A stretch of DNA of 8,721 nucleotides from an uncultured Caulobacteraceae bacterium (GCA_937952995.1 CALFYB010000409.1:1-8721), one strand, 5' to 3'; counted from the first letter of the stretch, positions 1 to 5,799 are shown. Notes: generated by a model from the letters alone, not told the origin. Translations and numbers: made by a program.

Positions 1-329
1 GCGTGCCGCTTCGTGAAAGCCGCACCCTGCACCACGACGGCGCTGGCCGTCACGGCGCGGGTAAGGTCATGCTGCGGGCGGCCGCGCCCGGCACCGGCGT
101 CATCGCCGGCGGCCCGATGCGCGCGGTCCTGGAAACCCTGGGTGTCCAGGACGTGGTCGGCAAGTCGGTCGGTTCGTCCAACCCCTACAACATGGTGCGT
201 GCCACGTTCGACGCTCTGAAGGGCCAATCTTCGCCCCGTCAGGTCGCCAACAAGCGTGGTAAGAAGGTTGGCGATATCATTGGCCGTCGTGCCGATGGCG
301 CGTCTGCCCCTGACGCCTCCGAAGGCTAA
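1..329 (+). CDS. rpsE: 30S ribosomal protein S5, 3' part (5' end outside window)
   Basis: Component of the small ribosomal subunit, needed for decoding accuracy and assembly. The reading frame enters the window open (codons begin at position 3), so the N-terminal half with the double-stranded-RNA-binding-like domain lies upstream. The visible part is the C-terminal S5 domain: GTGVIAGGPMRAVLE, then GSSNPYNMVRAT and a basic tail (ANKRGKKVGDIIGRR), all typical of S5. The GTG at position 3 is an internal valine (VPLRESRTLHHDG), not a start. The stop is TAA at 327-329. The next gene, rpmD, begins 11 bases later and its Shine-Dalgarno (TAAGGA) overlaps this stop, so the two are probably translationally coupled. 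Identity is certain; only the length is unknown. Confidence 0.97.
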   Translation, partial: VPLRESRTLHHDGAGRHGAGKVMLRAAAPGTGVIAGGPMRAVLETLGVQDVVGKSVGSSNPYNMVRATFDALKGQSSPRQVANKRGKKVGDIIGRRADGASAPDASEG

Positions 330-340
330 GGATTACAACA

Positions 341-526
341 ATGGCAAAGATCGTCATTCAGCAGACCGGCAGCCCCATCCGTCGTAAGAACGACCAGCGC
401 GCCACTTTGGCGGGCCTCGGACTTAACCGTATGGGCCGGGTCTCGACCCTCGAAGATACCCCTTCGGTTCGTGGCATGGTGGCCAAGGTGGCTCACCTGG
501 TCGCGGTTCTCGAAGAACAGGCCTGA
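341..526 (+). CDS. rpmD: 50S ribosomal protein L30
   Basis: Small protein of the large ribosomal subunit. The 61-residue product begins MAKIVIQQTGSPIRRKNDQR and contains the L30 signature region ATLAGLGLNRMGR followed by a DTPSVRGMVAKVAHLV segment; about 60 residues is the normal length for bacterial L30. The ATG is preceded at about 8 bases by TAAGGA, which includes the rpsE stop. It lies in the usual S5-L30-L15 order of the spc operon. Immediately after its TGA stop there is a strong intrinsic-terminator-like hairpin, so this gene may mark the end of a shorter transcript. Confidence 0.96.
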   Translation: MAKIVIQQTGSPIRRKNDQRATLAGLGLNRMGRVSTLEDTPSVRGMVAKVAHLVAVLEEQA

Positions 527-534
527 ATTCTAAA

Positions 535-576
535 GGGCGGCACCTGGGCTTCTAGCTTGCAGGTGCCGTCTTTTTT
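535..576 (+). terminator. Intrinsic terminator or attenuator inside the spc operon
   Basis: A perfect 9-bp stem is formed by CGGCACCTG (538-546) and CAGGTGCCG (560-568). It has a 13-base loop, extends outward with GU/GC pairs, and is followed directly by a T-rich run (569-576, with six consecutive T at 571-576). This is the full form of a rho-independent terminator. It lies 8 bases after the rpmD stop and about 67 bases before the rplO start. Since rplO and secY are essential and I see no convincing promoter between, the element probably terminates only part of the transcripts. A complete stop with a promoter I failed to recognise is the alternative. Confidence 0.8.
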
Positions 577-600
577 CAGGTACACACCACATCCCGCCGA

Positions 601-620
601 GTCGGACCTCTTGGTCCGGC
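601..620 (+). promoter_or_regulatory. Hairpin in the rplO leader
   Basis: GTCGGACC (601-608) pairs with GGTCCGGC (613-620) around a TCTT tetraloop; the inner six pairs are perfect and one outer pair is a GU wobble. There is no T tract behind it, so it is not a terminator. It ends about 12 bases before the rplO Shine-Dalgarno (AGGAG, 632-636). It could stabilise the 5' end of an RNA cut or terminated upstream, or bind a regulator such as L15; the sequence does not decide between these. Confidence 0.5.
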
Positions 621-642
621 GTTTAGCTCTCAGGAGAGGCTC

Positions 643-1134
643 ATGACTAAGCTTAACGAAATTCGCGACAACGAAGGTGCCACAAAAGGCCGTATGCGTG
701 TCGGCCGTGGCCCGGGTTCGGGTAAGGGCAAGACTGCTGGTCGCGGTGTTAAGGGTCAGAAGTCACGCTCGGGCGTGGCGATCCACGGTTTCGAAGGCGG
801 CCAGATGCCCCTTCACATGCGTATGCCTAAGCGCGGCTTCAACAACATCTTTGCCAAGGACTATGCCGAGGTAAACCTGTGGCGTTTGACCAAGGCGATC
901 GAGGCCGGTCGTTTGGACGCCTCTAAGCCTGTTGACGCGACCGCTCTGATCGCGGCTGGCGTGATCCGTCGGGAGCTGGACGGCGTTCGTCTGCTCGGCC
1001 ACGGTGATATTGGCGTGAAGCTGAACATCACGGTCAATTCGGCTACGCCTTCGGCCATTGCTGCAGTGGAAGCTGCTGGCGGTTCGGTCACCACGACGAA
1101 GAAGGTCGTGGTTAAGGCTACCGCTGAAGCCTAA
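643..1134 (+). CDS. rplO: 50S ribosomal protein L15
   Basis: Late-assembling protein of the large ribosomal subunit. The 163-residue product begins MTKLNEIRDNEGATKGRMRVGRG and has the glycine-rich basic N-terminal arm typical of L15 (GRGPGSGKGKTAGRGVKGQKSRSG), then FEGGQMPLHMRMPKRGF. The globular C-terminal half carries the conserved GVIRRELDGVRLLGHGDI and a glycine-alanine segment near residues 143-150. It is somewhat longer than E. coli L15 (144 residues), mostly at the C-terminus. AGGAG at 632-636 is spaced 6 bases from the ATG. It is separated from rpmD by a 116-base gap holding a terminator-like hairpin and a leader hairpin, which is long for this operon. Confidence 0.97.
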   Translation: MTKLNEIRDNEGATKGRMRVGRGPGSGKGKTAGRGVKGQKSRSGVAIHGFEGGQMPLHMRMPKRGFNNIFAKDYAEVNLWRLTKAIEAGRLDASKPVDATALIAAGVIRRELDGVRLLGHGDIGVKLNITVNSATPSAIAAVEAAGGSVTTTKKVVVKATAEA

Positions 1135-1144
1135 TCGCTCTTTT

Positions 1145-1175
1145 GAAGGATGGTGGCCTGAGGCTTCCATCCTTT
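1145..1175 (+). promoter_or_regulatory. Long hairpin between rplO and secY
   Basis: AAGGATGG (1146-1153) pairs with CCATCCTT (1167-1174). Inside it GGCC/GGCT pair around a TGA triloop, interrupted by one T-T mismatch, giving an almost continuous stem of about 12 pairs. TCGCT (1135-1139) and AGCGA (1179-1183) could add an outer stem. Neither strand has a proper T run after the stem, so it is a poor intrinsic terminator. Likely roles are an RNA-processing or stability element separating L15 from SecY expression, but this is inference. Confidence 0.55.
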
Positions 1176-1237
1176 CGAAGCGAACCCGGTCTCGTCAGAT
1201 GCCGCCCGGTTCTCGCCACGTTTTCTGAAATCGCCCT

Positions 1238-1243
1238 AGGGGG
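1238..1243 (+). promoter_or_regulatory. Ribosome binding site deciding the secY start
   Basis: AGGGGG lies 5 bases before the ATG at 1249. The longer frame would begin at GTG 1243, whose first base is part of this Shine-Dalgarno run and which has nothing comparable upstream. The ATG is therefore preferred. Confidence 0.7.
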
Positions 1244-1248
1244 TGCTT

Positions 1249-2598
1249 ATGGCTTCGGCCGCAGAACAACTCGCTGCCAATATGAACTTCGGGTCTTTCG
1301 CAAAGGCCACGGAGCTCCATAAGCGTATCTGGTTCACCCTCATTGCTTTGGTGGTGTACCGCCTCGGCACCTATATTCCGATCCCTGGCATTGACCCGGC
1401 TGCGTTCTCTCGCGCCTTTGACGGTCAGGCCAAGGGCATCTTGGGCATGTTCAACATGTTCTCGGGCGGCGCGGTTCAGCGTATGGCGGTCTTCGCCTTG
1501 AACGTGATGCCGTACATTTCCGCCTCGATCATCGTCCAGCTGATGGGCACGGTCTATCCCCCGTGGGAGAAGCTGCGCAAAGAAGGCGGCGAAGCGGGTC
1601 GTAAGCAACTCAATCAATATACGCGCTACCTGACGGTCGTGTTGGCCCTGTTCCAGTCTGCCAGCATCGCGTTTGGTCTGCAGAACAGCCCGGGCCTTGT
1701 CGATAATCCGGGCATGTTCTTTGTGGTGTCCACTATCGTGACCCTCACGGGCGGTACCATGTTCCTGATGTGGCTTGGTGAGCAGATCACGAGCCGCGGC
1801 GTTGGTAATGGTGTGTCTCTGATCATCTTCGCCGGCATCGTCGCGGTTCTACCGCGCGGCATCTGGCAGATGCTGACCTTGACGCAGCAGGGTGCCCTGT
1901 CTGGTTTCGCCATGTTCATGATCAGCGCCTTGGCTGTGGTCGTGGTTTTGGCCATCGTCTTCATCGAGCGCTCACAGCGCCGGTTGTTGGTTCAGTATCC
2001 AAAGCGTCAGCAGGGCAACCGCGTCTATGGTGGTGAAACATCCTTCATGCCGCTGAAGATCAACACAGCGGGCGTTATTCCCCCGATCTTCGCCTCCAGC
2101 CTTCTGCTGCTGCCAGCGACGGCCATGGGTTTCCTTGCCACCGCTGACCTGCCCGCATGGGCTCAGTGGGTGCCGGGAATGGTAGGCCAGCTGCAGCATG
2201 GTCAGCCGCTCTTCATGGTCTTCTATGCAGGCCTGATCATCTTCTTCTCGTTCTTCTATACGTCGATCGTGTTCAATCCTGATGACACGGCGGAGAACCT
2301 TCGCAAGTATGGCGGGTTCCTGCCTGGCATTCGTCCGGGCAAGCGGACCGCGGAATATTTGGACTACGTGTTGACCCGTCTGACGGTCATAGGCGCGGGT
2401 TACATTACGCTCGTCTGTCTCATGCCCGAGGCGCTGATTGGCTTCTACAATGCTCCGTTCTATCTTGGCGGTACGTCCATCCTCATTGTCGTAACTGTGA
2501 CGATGGATACGGTGGCGCAGATTCAATCGCACTTGCTGTCTCACCAGTATGAAGGTTTGATAAAGAAGTCGAAGCTGCGAGGGGGACGCTCGAAATGA
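1249..2598 (+). CDS. secY: Preprotein translocase channel subunit SecY
   Basis: Pore-forming core of the SecYEG translocon in the inner membrane; it passes unfolded proteins to the periplasm with SecA and inserts membrane proteins with the ribosome. The 449-residue product (E. coli: 443) has the expected ten hydrophobic segments. Recognisable signatures are YRLGTYIPIPGID after TM1 (about 37-49), GMFNMFSGGA (66-75), the GEQITSRGVGNGVSLIIFAGI block (177-197), and the cytoplasmic C5 loop GFLPGIRPGKRTAEYLDYVLTRLT (356-379). Arg362 matches the conserved SecY arginine needed for SecA-driven transport (R357 in E. coli). The end, QIQSHLLSHQYEGLIKKSKLRGG, is typical. The start at ATG 1249 is chosen over GTG 1243 because of the AGGGGG spacing. 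Its TGA stop overlaps the adk ATG (ATGA), indicating translational coupling. Confidence 0.97.
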   Translation: MASAAEQLAANMNFGSFAKATELHKRIWFTLIALVVYRLGTYIPIPGIDPAAFSRAFDGQAKGILGMFNMFSGGAVQRMAVFALNVMPYISASIIVQLMGTVYPPWEKLRKEGGEAGRKQLNQYTRYLTVVLALFQSASIAFGLQNSPGLVDNPGMFFVVSTIVTLTGGTMFLMWLGEQITSRGVGNGVSLIIFAGIVAVLPRGIWQMLTLTQQGALSGFAMFMISALAVVVVLAIVFIERSQRRLLVQYPKRQQGNRVYGGETSFMPLKINTAGVIPPIFASSLLLLPATAMGFLATADLPAWAQWVPGMVGQLQHGQPLFMVFYAGLIIFFSFFYTSIVFNPDDTAENLRKYGGFLPGIRPGKRTAEYLDYVLTRLTVIGAGYITLVCLMPEALIGFYNAPFYLGGTSILIVVTVTMDTVAQIQSHLLSHQYEGLIKKSKLRGGRSK

Positions 2599-3167
2599 AC
2601 CTAATTCTGTTCGGGCCTCCGGCCGCAGGGAAGGGGACACAAGCCAAGCGCCTGGTTACTGGGCGTGGCATGGTGCAACTGTCTACGGGTGACATGCTTC
2701 GCGCCGCTCGGACCTCGGGTTCTGAGTTGGGTCTGCGAGTTGCTGCCATCATGGATGGCGGTCAGCTTGTTTCCGATGATATCGTTATTGCTCTGATCGA
2801 AGAGCGTTTGCCAGAGACTGAGGCCGCTGGCGGCGCGATCTTTGACGGCTTCCCGCGGACCATCGCGCAGGCCCAAGAGTTAGACAAAATGCTTTCGGCG
2901 CGGGGCGCGGCTATTGACCTGGTCATTAGACTCAAGGTTGACGACGCAGCTCTGATTGAACGGATCGGCAAGCGGTTCGCCGCTGAAGGACGTTCGGATG
3001 ACAATCCAGAGGTCTTCGTGACCCGGCTTGCCGCCTACAATGAACAAACCGCCCCGCTGCTCCCTTACTACAAGGATCAGGGCAAACTGGTCGAGTTGGA
3101 CGGCATGGCAACAGTTGAGGCTGTTGCTGAGGCTATAGACGCTGCTCTTGCTTCGGCAGGAAAGTGA
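2595..3167 (+). CDS. adk: Adenylate kinase, short-LID type
   Basis: Cytoplasmic enzyme that interconverts ATP + AMP and 2 ADP. The 190-residue product has the P-loop GPPAAGKGT (residues 7-15, Lys13), the AMP-binding STGDMLR with Thr31 and Arg36, and FDGFPRT with Asp84, Pro87 and Arg88, all at the same numbers as in E. coli. The second P-loop glycine of the usual GxPGxGKGT is alanine here (Ala10), which I believe is common in alphaproteobacterial enzymes. The LID is short (IGKRFAAEGRSDDNPE): the roughly 25-residue insert of the 214-residue E. coli enzyme, and any zinc-binding cysteines, are missing. The ATG overlaps the secY stop, with GAGGGGGA at 2579-2586 as Shine-Dalgarno. It is followed by 224 bases containing a new promoter candidate. 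Confidence 0.97.
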   Translation: MNLILFGPPAAGKGTQAKRLVTGRGMVQLSTGDMLRAARTSGSELGLRVAAIMDGGQLVSDDIVIALIEERLPETEAAGGAIFDGFPRTIAQAQELDKMLSARGAAIDLVIRLKVDDAALIERIGKRFAAEGRSDDNPEVFVTRLAAYNEQTAPLLPYYKDQGKLVELDGMATVEAVAEAIDAALASAGK

Positions 3168-3256
3168 CATTCACCGTTGATTTGGTCTCGTCCTAACGGC
3201 TGAGACGAAATTGACATATTTGACCTAGCGAAGAGCACCTTTTGTGTTTTGAGCTG

Positions 3257-3284
3257 TTGACGGAAACGCAATCGTCCCTATAAC
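3257..3284 (+). promoter_or_regulatory. Candidate housekeeping sigma promoter for the alpha operon
   Basis: TTGACG (-35, 3257-3262) is separated by 16 bases from TATAAC (-10, 3279-3284). Both boxes are close to the alphaproteobacterial housekeeping sigma consensus. Transcription would start near 3291, giving a leader of about 100 bases before rpsM. This is the best promoter match I see in the adk-rpsM gap (3168-3391). A perfect TTGACA at 3211-3216 in the same gap lacks a partner -10 box. The promoter would separate rpsM-rpsK-rpoA-rplQ from spc operon control, although readthrough from adk remains possible as there is no terminator after adk. Confidence 0.62.
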
Positions 3285-3290
3285 GGTGCG

Positions 3291-3346
3291 CTTCCGCGAA
3301 AGGGCGCGAAGAAGGCGTCGGCTGTGCCATTTGTGGCAGTTGGCCG
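3291..3346 (+). promoter_or_regulatory. Structured rpsM (alpha operon) leader
   Basis: Two hairpins can form downstream of the predicted start. The first pairs CTTCCGC (3291-3297) with GCG-C-GAAG (3304-3311) with one bulged base. The second pairs TGCCA (3325-3329) with TGGCA (3334-3338) around a TTTG loop, with an outer CGGC (3319-3322)/GCCG (3343-3346) stem across a small internal loop. In E. coli the equivalent leader binds S4, but no S4 gene is in this operon. Any ligand here is unknown. A GATTC (GANTC, the CcrM methylation target of Caulobacterales) sits at 3346-3350. Confidence 0.42.
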
Positions 3347-3391
3347 ATTCTTGACCTTTGCGTTCAACCGCGTGACGAGGAGATTAAAGGC

Positions 3392-3760
3392 GTGGCCCGT
3401 ATTGCAGGCGTCAACATACCGACCAACAAGCGCGTAGTGATCGCGCTTCAGTATATTCATGGCATCGGTCAAGCCAAGGCGAAGGAAATTGTTGGCAAGG
3501 TCGGCATCGAAGATGCTCGCCGGGTCAATCAGCTGACCGACGCTGAAGTTTTGCAGATCCGCGAAGCCATCGACCGTGACTACACGGTTGAGGGTGACTT
3601 GCGTCGTGAAACCTCAATGAACATCAAGCGTCTGATGGACCTGGCCTGCTATCGCGGCCTGCGTCATCGTAAGGGCCTTCCGGTCCGCGGTCAGCGCACT
3701 CATACAAACGCGCGTACGCGCAAAGGTCCGGCGAAGCCCATCGCCGGCAAGAAGAAATAA
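3392..3760 (+). CDS. rpsM: 30S ribosomal protein S13
   Basis: Protein of the small-subunit head that contacts the large subunit and the P-site tRNA. The 122-residue product reads (V/M)ARIAGVNIPTNKRVVIALQYIHGIGQAKAKEI, the classic S13 N-terminus with a helix-hairpin-helix region. It ends with the RGLPVRGQRTHTNARTRKGPAKPIAGKKK-type basic tail (GLRHRKGLPVRGQRTHTNAR is conserved). The start codon is GTG at 3392, fixed by family alignment and by GAGGAGA at 3377-3383, 8 bases upstream. First gene of the alpha operon, behind a promoter candidate and a structured leader. rpsK starts 18 bases after its stop. rpmJ, often just upstream of rpsM in other bacteria, is absent here. Confidence 0.97.
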   Translation: MARIAGVNIPTNKRVVIALQYIHGIGQAKAKEIVGKVGIEDARRVNQLTDAEVLQIREAIDRDYTVEGDLRRETSMNIKRLMDLACYRGLRHRKGLPVRGQRTHTNARTRKGPAKPIAGKKK

Positions 3761-3778
3761 GGCGAGGCGTTAAGTCCG

Positions 3779-4168
3779 ATGGCCAAAGAACCAGCTCGCG
3801 TTAAAAAGCGCGAACGTAAAAACATCACTTCGGGCGTGGCTCATGTCAACGCTTCGTTCAACAACACCATGATCACCATCACGGATGCTCAGGGCAACGC
3901 CATTTCTTGGTCGTCGTCCGGCACGATGGGGTTCAAGGGCTCGCGTAAGTCTACGCCTTTTGCCGCCCAGATGGCTGCTGAAGACGCAGGTCGCAAGGCC
4001 ATGGAACATGGTGTGAAGACCTTAGAAGTAAACGTCTCGGGTCCCGGTTCGGGTCGTGAGTCGGCGCTTCGTGCTTTGCAATCAGTGGGTTTCACGATCA
4101 CCACGATCCGTGACGTCACGCCGATCCCGCACAATGGCTGCCGTCCGCCTAAGCGTCGTCGCGTTTAA
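3779..4168 (+). CDS. rpsK: 30S ribosomal protein S11
   Basis: Protein of the small-subunit platform near the mRNA exit. The 129-residue product has the E. coli length and the family landmarks: HVNASFNNTMITITDAQGNAISW, then GFKGSRKSTPFAAQMAAEDAGRKAMEHG, VNVSGPGSGRESALRAL, and the C-terminal signature PIPHNGCRPPKRRRV. The basic N-terminal tail (KKRERKNITSG) is normal. The ATG at 3779 follows a GGCGAGG run (3761-3767) at a rather wide spacing of 11 bases. In E. coli rpsD would come next; here the next gene is rpoA, after a 72-base gap that holds a perfect 10-bp hairpin. Confidence 0.97.
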   Translation: MAKEPARVKKRERKNITSGVAHVNASFNNTMITITDAQGNAISWSSSGTMGFKGSRKSTPFAAQMAAEDAGRKAMEHGVKTLEVNVSGPGSGRESALRALQSVGFTITTIRDVTPIPHNGCRPPKRRRV

Positions 4169-4189
4169 TTCTACTACGCCTCATTATTC

Positions 4190-4218
4190 CTCACCGGCCC
4201 TGATTTGTGGCCGGTGAG
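4190..4218 (+). promoter_or_regulatory. Perfect 10-bp hairpin before rpoA
   Basis: CTCACCGGCC (4190-4199) and GGCCGGTGAG (4209-4218) are perfectly complementary around a 9-base loop. There is no T run after it, so it should not terminate well. It ends 8 bases before the rpoA Shine-Dalgarno (AAGGGA, 4227-4232). It occupies the place where rpsD is lost relative to E. coli. Plausible roles are a processing or stability element setting the S13/S11 to alpha-subunit ratio, or a protein-binding site. Confidence 0.65.
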
Positions 4219-4226
4219 CCGCGTTC

Positions 4227-4232
4227 AAGGGA
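4227..4232 (+). promoter_or_regulatory. Ribosome binding site deciding the rpoA start
   Basis: AAGGGA ends 8 bases before GTG 4241. The open frame could extend to TTG 4205, but that codon lies in the loop of the preceding hairpin and the extra residues (MWPVSRVQGTAS) do not resemble any alpha subunit. GTG 4241 gives the conserved beginning (M)IERNWNELIRPEKP. Confidence 0.75.
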
Positions 4233-4240
4233 CCGCATCC

Positions 4241-5257
4241 GTGATCGAAAGAAATTGGAACGAGCTGATCCGTCCTGAGAAGCCCGTTATCGAGACCGGC
4301 GTTGATGGTGAGCGTAAGGCGCGCATCATTGCTGAGCCACTCGAGCGGGGCTTCGGGGTTACTTTAGGGAACTCGCTGCGTCGCGTTCTCATGTCTTCGC
4401 TGCAAGGCGCTGCCGTTACTGCTGTCCAGATCGACGGCGTTGTCCACGAGTTCTCGTCGCTGGAAGGCGTTCGCGAAGACGTGGTCGACATCGTGCTGAA
4501 CATTAAGCAGTTGGCCCTTCGCATGCACGCTGAAGGTCCAAAGCGCATGACGTTGCGTGCGACTGGCCCTGGTGAAGTTACCGCTGGTCAGATCGACGCG
4601 CCTGCCGATATCGAGATCCTGAACAAGGATCACGTTCTTTGCACGCTCGACGACGGCGCTTCGGTGCGCATGGAATTCACGGTCGCGACCGGTAAGGGCT
4701 ATGTGCCCGCCGAGAGAAACCGTCCAGAAGATGCGCCCATCGGCCTGATCGCCGTGGACAGTCTGTTTAGCCCCGTCAAGCGCGTTGCCTATCGCGTCGA
4801 GCCTACCCGTCAGGGTCAGTCGCTGGACTATGATAAGCTGGTGATGGAAATCGAAACCAACGGCGCGGTCTCGCCCGTTGATGCCGCTGCCTATGCCGCT
4901 CGCATTCTGCAAGACCAACTTCAGATCTTCATCACCTTCGAAGAGCCGAAGAAGAAGTCGTCCGAGGATGCCAAGCCGGAACTGCCGTTCAACCCCGCCC
5001 TTCTCAAGAAGGTCGACGAGTTGGAACTGTCGGTGCGTTCGGCCAACTGCCTGAAGAACGACAACATCGTCTATATTGGTGACCTGATCCAAAAGACCGA
5101 AGCCGAGATGCTCCGCACCCCGAACTTCGGTCGCAAGTCGCTGAACGAGATCAAAGAAGTGTTGTTGGGAATGGGCCTGCACCTCGGCATGGATGTGCCG
5201 AACTGGCCGCCTGAAAACATCGAAGAGTTGGCCAAGAAGTTCGAAGACCAGATCTAA
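4241..5257 (+). CDS. rpoA: DNA-directed RNA polymerase alpha subunit
   Basis: The alpha dimer is the assembly platform of RNA polymerase; its C-terminal domain contacts UP-element DNA and activators. The 338-residue product (E. coli: 329) has the N-terminal domain at about 1-235, with GFGVTLGNSLRRVLMSSLQGAAV (Arg47-Arg48, the conserved dimer/beta contact region) and SLEGVREDVVDIVLNIK. A charged linker (EEPKKKSSEDAKPELPF) leads to the C-terminal domain at about 253-338, whose LSVRSANCLKNDNI includes Arg266 and Asn269, equivalent to E. coli Arg265 and Asn268 for DNA contact. FGRKSLNEIKEVLLGMGLHLGM is also present. Starts at GTG with AAGGGA. Transcribed with rpsM-rpsK, but set apart by a perfect hairpin upstream and a structured gap before rplQ. 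Confidence 0.97.
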   Translation: MIERNWNELIRPEKPVIETGVDGERKARIIAEPLERGFGVTLGNSLRRVLMSSLQGAAVTAVQIDGVVHEFSSLEGVREDVVDIVLNIKQLALRMHAEGPKRMTLRATGPGEVTAGQIDAPADIEILNKDHVLCTLDDGASVRMEFTVATGKGYVPAERNRPEDAPIGLIAVDSLFSPVKRVAYRVEPTRQGQSLDYDKLVMEIETNGAVSPVDAAAYAARILQDQLQIFITFEEPKKKSSEDAKPELPFNPALLKKVDELELSVRSANCLKNDNIVYIGDLIQKTEAEMLRTPNFGRKSLNEIKEVLLGMGLHLGMDVPNWPPENIEELAKKFEDQI

Positions 5258-5261
5258 AATC

Positions 5262-5345
5262 CTCTAAGGCCTATTTCGCTTTTGAGGGTGACCTTAGAGC
5301 GAAATGGGCTATAGCCCTGTTATTCAACGGATCGCCGGGAGGCGA
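5262..5345 (+). promoter_or_regulatory. Structured rpoA-rplQ intercistronic region
   Basis: Four overlapping pairings exist in 84 bases. CTCTAAGG (5262-5269) matches CCTTAGAG (5292-5299) perfectly. ATTTCGCT (5273-5280) matches AGCGAAAT (5298-5305) perfectly, extendable outward with wobble pairs. GGGCTATAGCCC (5306-5317) is a perfect palindrome. TCGCC (5332-5336) pairs with GGCGA (5341-5345) around a GGGA loop of GNRA type. The first two are interleaved (A-B-A'-B') and compete for bases 5298-5299, so they are alternatives or a pseudoknot-like fold. No T run follows. The rplQ Shine-Dalgarno (AAGGAG) lies at 5355-5360. Confidence 0.5.
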
Positions 5346-5368
5346 CCCGCCCCCAAGGAGAGACCCTC

Positions 5369-5785
5369 ATGCGCCACGGTTACGCGCACCGCAAACTCGG
5401 TCGAACGACCGCTCACCGAACGGCCATGTTCGCAAACATGGCTGCGTCGCTGATCAAGCACGAGCAGATCGTGACCACCTTGCCTAAGGCAAAGGAACTG
5501 CGTCCGATCGTGGAAAAGCTGGTCTCTTTGGCTAAGCGCGGCGATCTGCATGCGCGTCGTCAGGCCATCAGCAAGGTTCGTGACGTTGAACAGGTCGGCA
5601 AGCTTTTCGCCACCTTGGGCCCTCGGTACCAAGAGCGTCAGGGCGGCTATATCCGCGTCCTGAAGGCTGGCTTCCGTTACGGTGACAATGCACCGCTGGC
5701 CGTGATCGAGTTTGTTGATCGCGACCCGTCGGAAAAGGGCAAGGACTCCGGTCCTGTCCAAGTGTCCTACGACGCCGAAGACTAA
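5369..5785 (+). CDS. rplQ: 50S ribosomal protein L17
   Basis: Protein of the large ribosomal subunit near the exit tunnel. The 138-residue product opens with MRHGYAHRKLGRTTAHRTAMFANMAASLIKHEQIVTTLPKAKELRPIVEKL, which is diagnostic of L17. It continues with the GGYIRVLKAGFRYGDNAPLAVIEFVDRD strand region and an acidic C-terminal end (SYDAED), as is usual in alphaproteobacteria. AAGGAG at 5355-5360 fixes the ATG. The gap from rpoA is 111 bases and highly structured. It is the last gene of the alpha operon: a strong intrinsic terminator follows 14 bases after its stop. Confidence 0.97.
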   Translation: MRHGYAHRKLGRTTAHRTAMFANMAASLIKHEQIVTTLPKAKELRPIVEKLVSLAKRGDLHARRQAISKVRDVEQVGKLFATLGPRYQERQGGYIRVLKAGFRYGDNAPLAVIEFVDRDPSEKGKDSGPVQVSYDAED

Positions 5786-5799
5786 GACATTCCATTAAG

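Noticed and set aside
1972..2640. Minus-strand open frame of 222 codons antisense to secY
   Set aside because: It lies opposite conserved SecY and the adk start; composition is arginine- and glutamine-rich as expected from antisense reading.
3211..3216. Perfect TTGACA upstream of rpsM
   Set aside because: No acceptable -10 box at 15-19 bases downstream; the TTGACG/TATAAC pair further on is better.
3710..3721. Perfect 12-base palindrome GCGCGTACGCGC within rpsM
   Set aside because: It encodes conserved S13 residues (NARTR) and is explained by codon choice in a GC-rich genome.
4364..5182. Minus-strand open frame of 272 codons antisense to rpoA
   Set aside because: It is a shadow of the codon pattern of rpoA, whose identity is certain; no recognisable domain or RBS.
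5306..5317. TATAGC within the palindrome as a -10 box for an rplQ promoter
   Set aside because: No TTGAC-like -35 at a suitable distance; the palindrome is better read as RNA structure.
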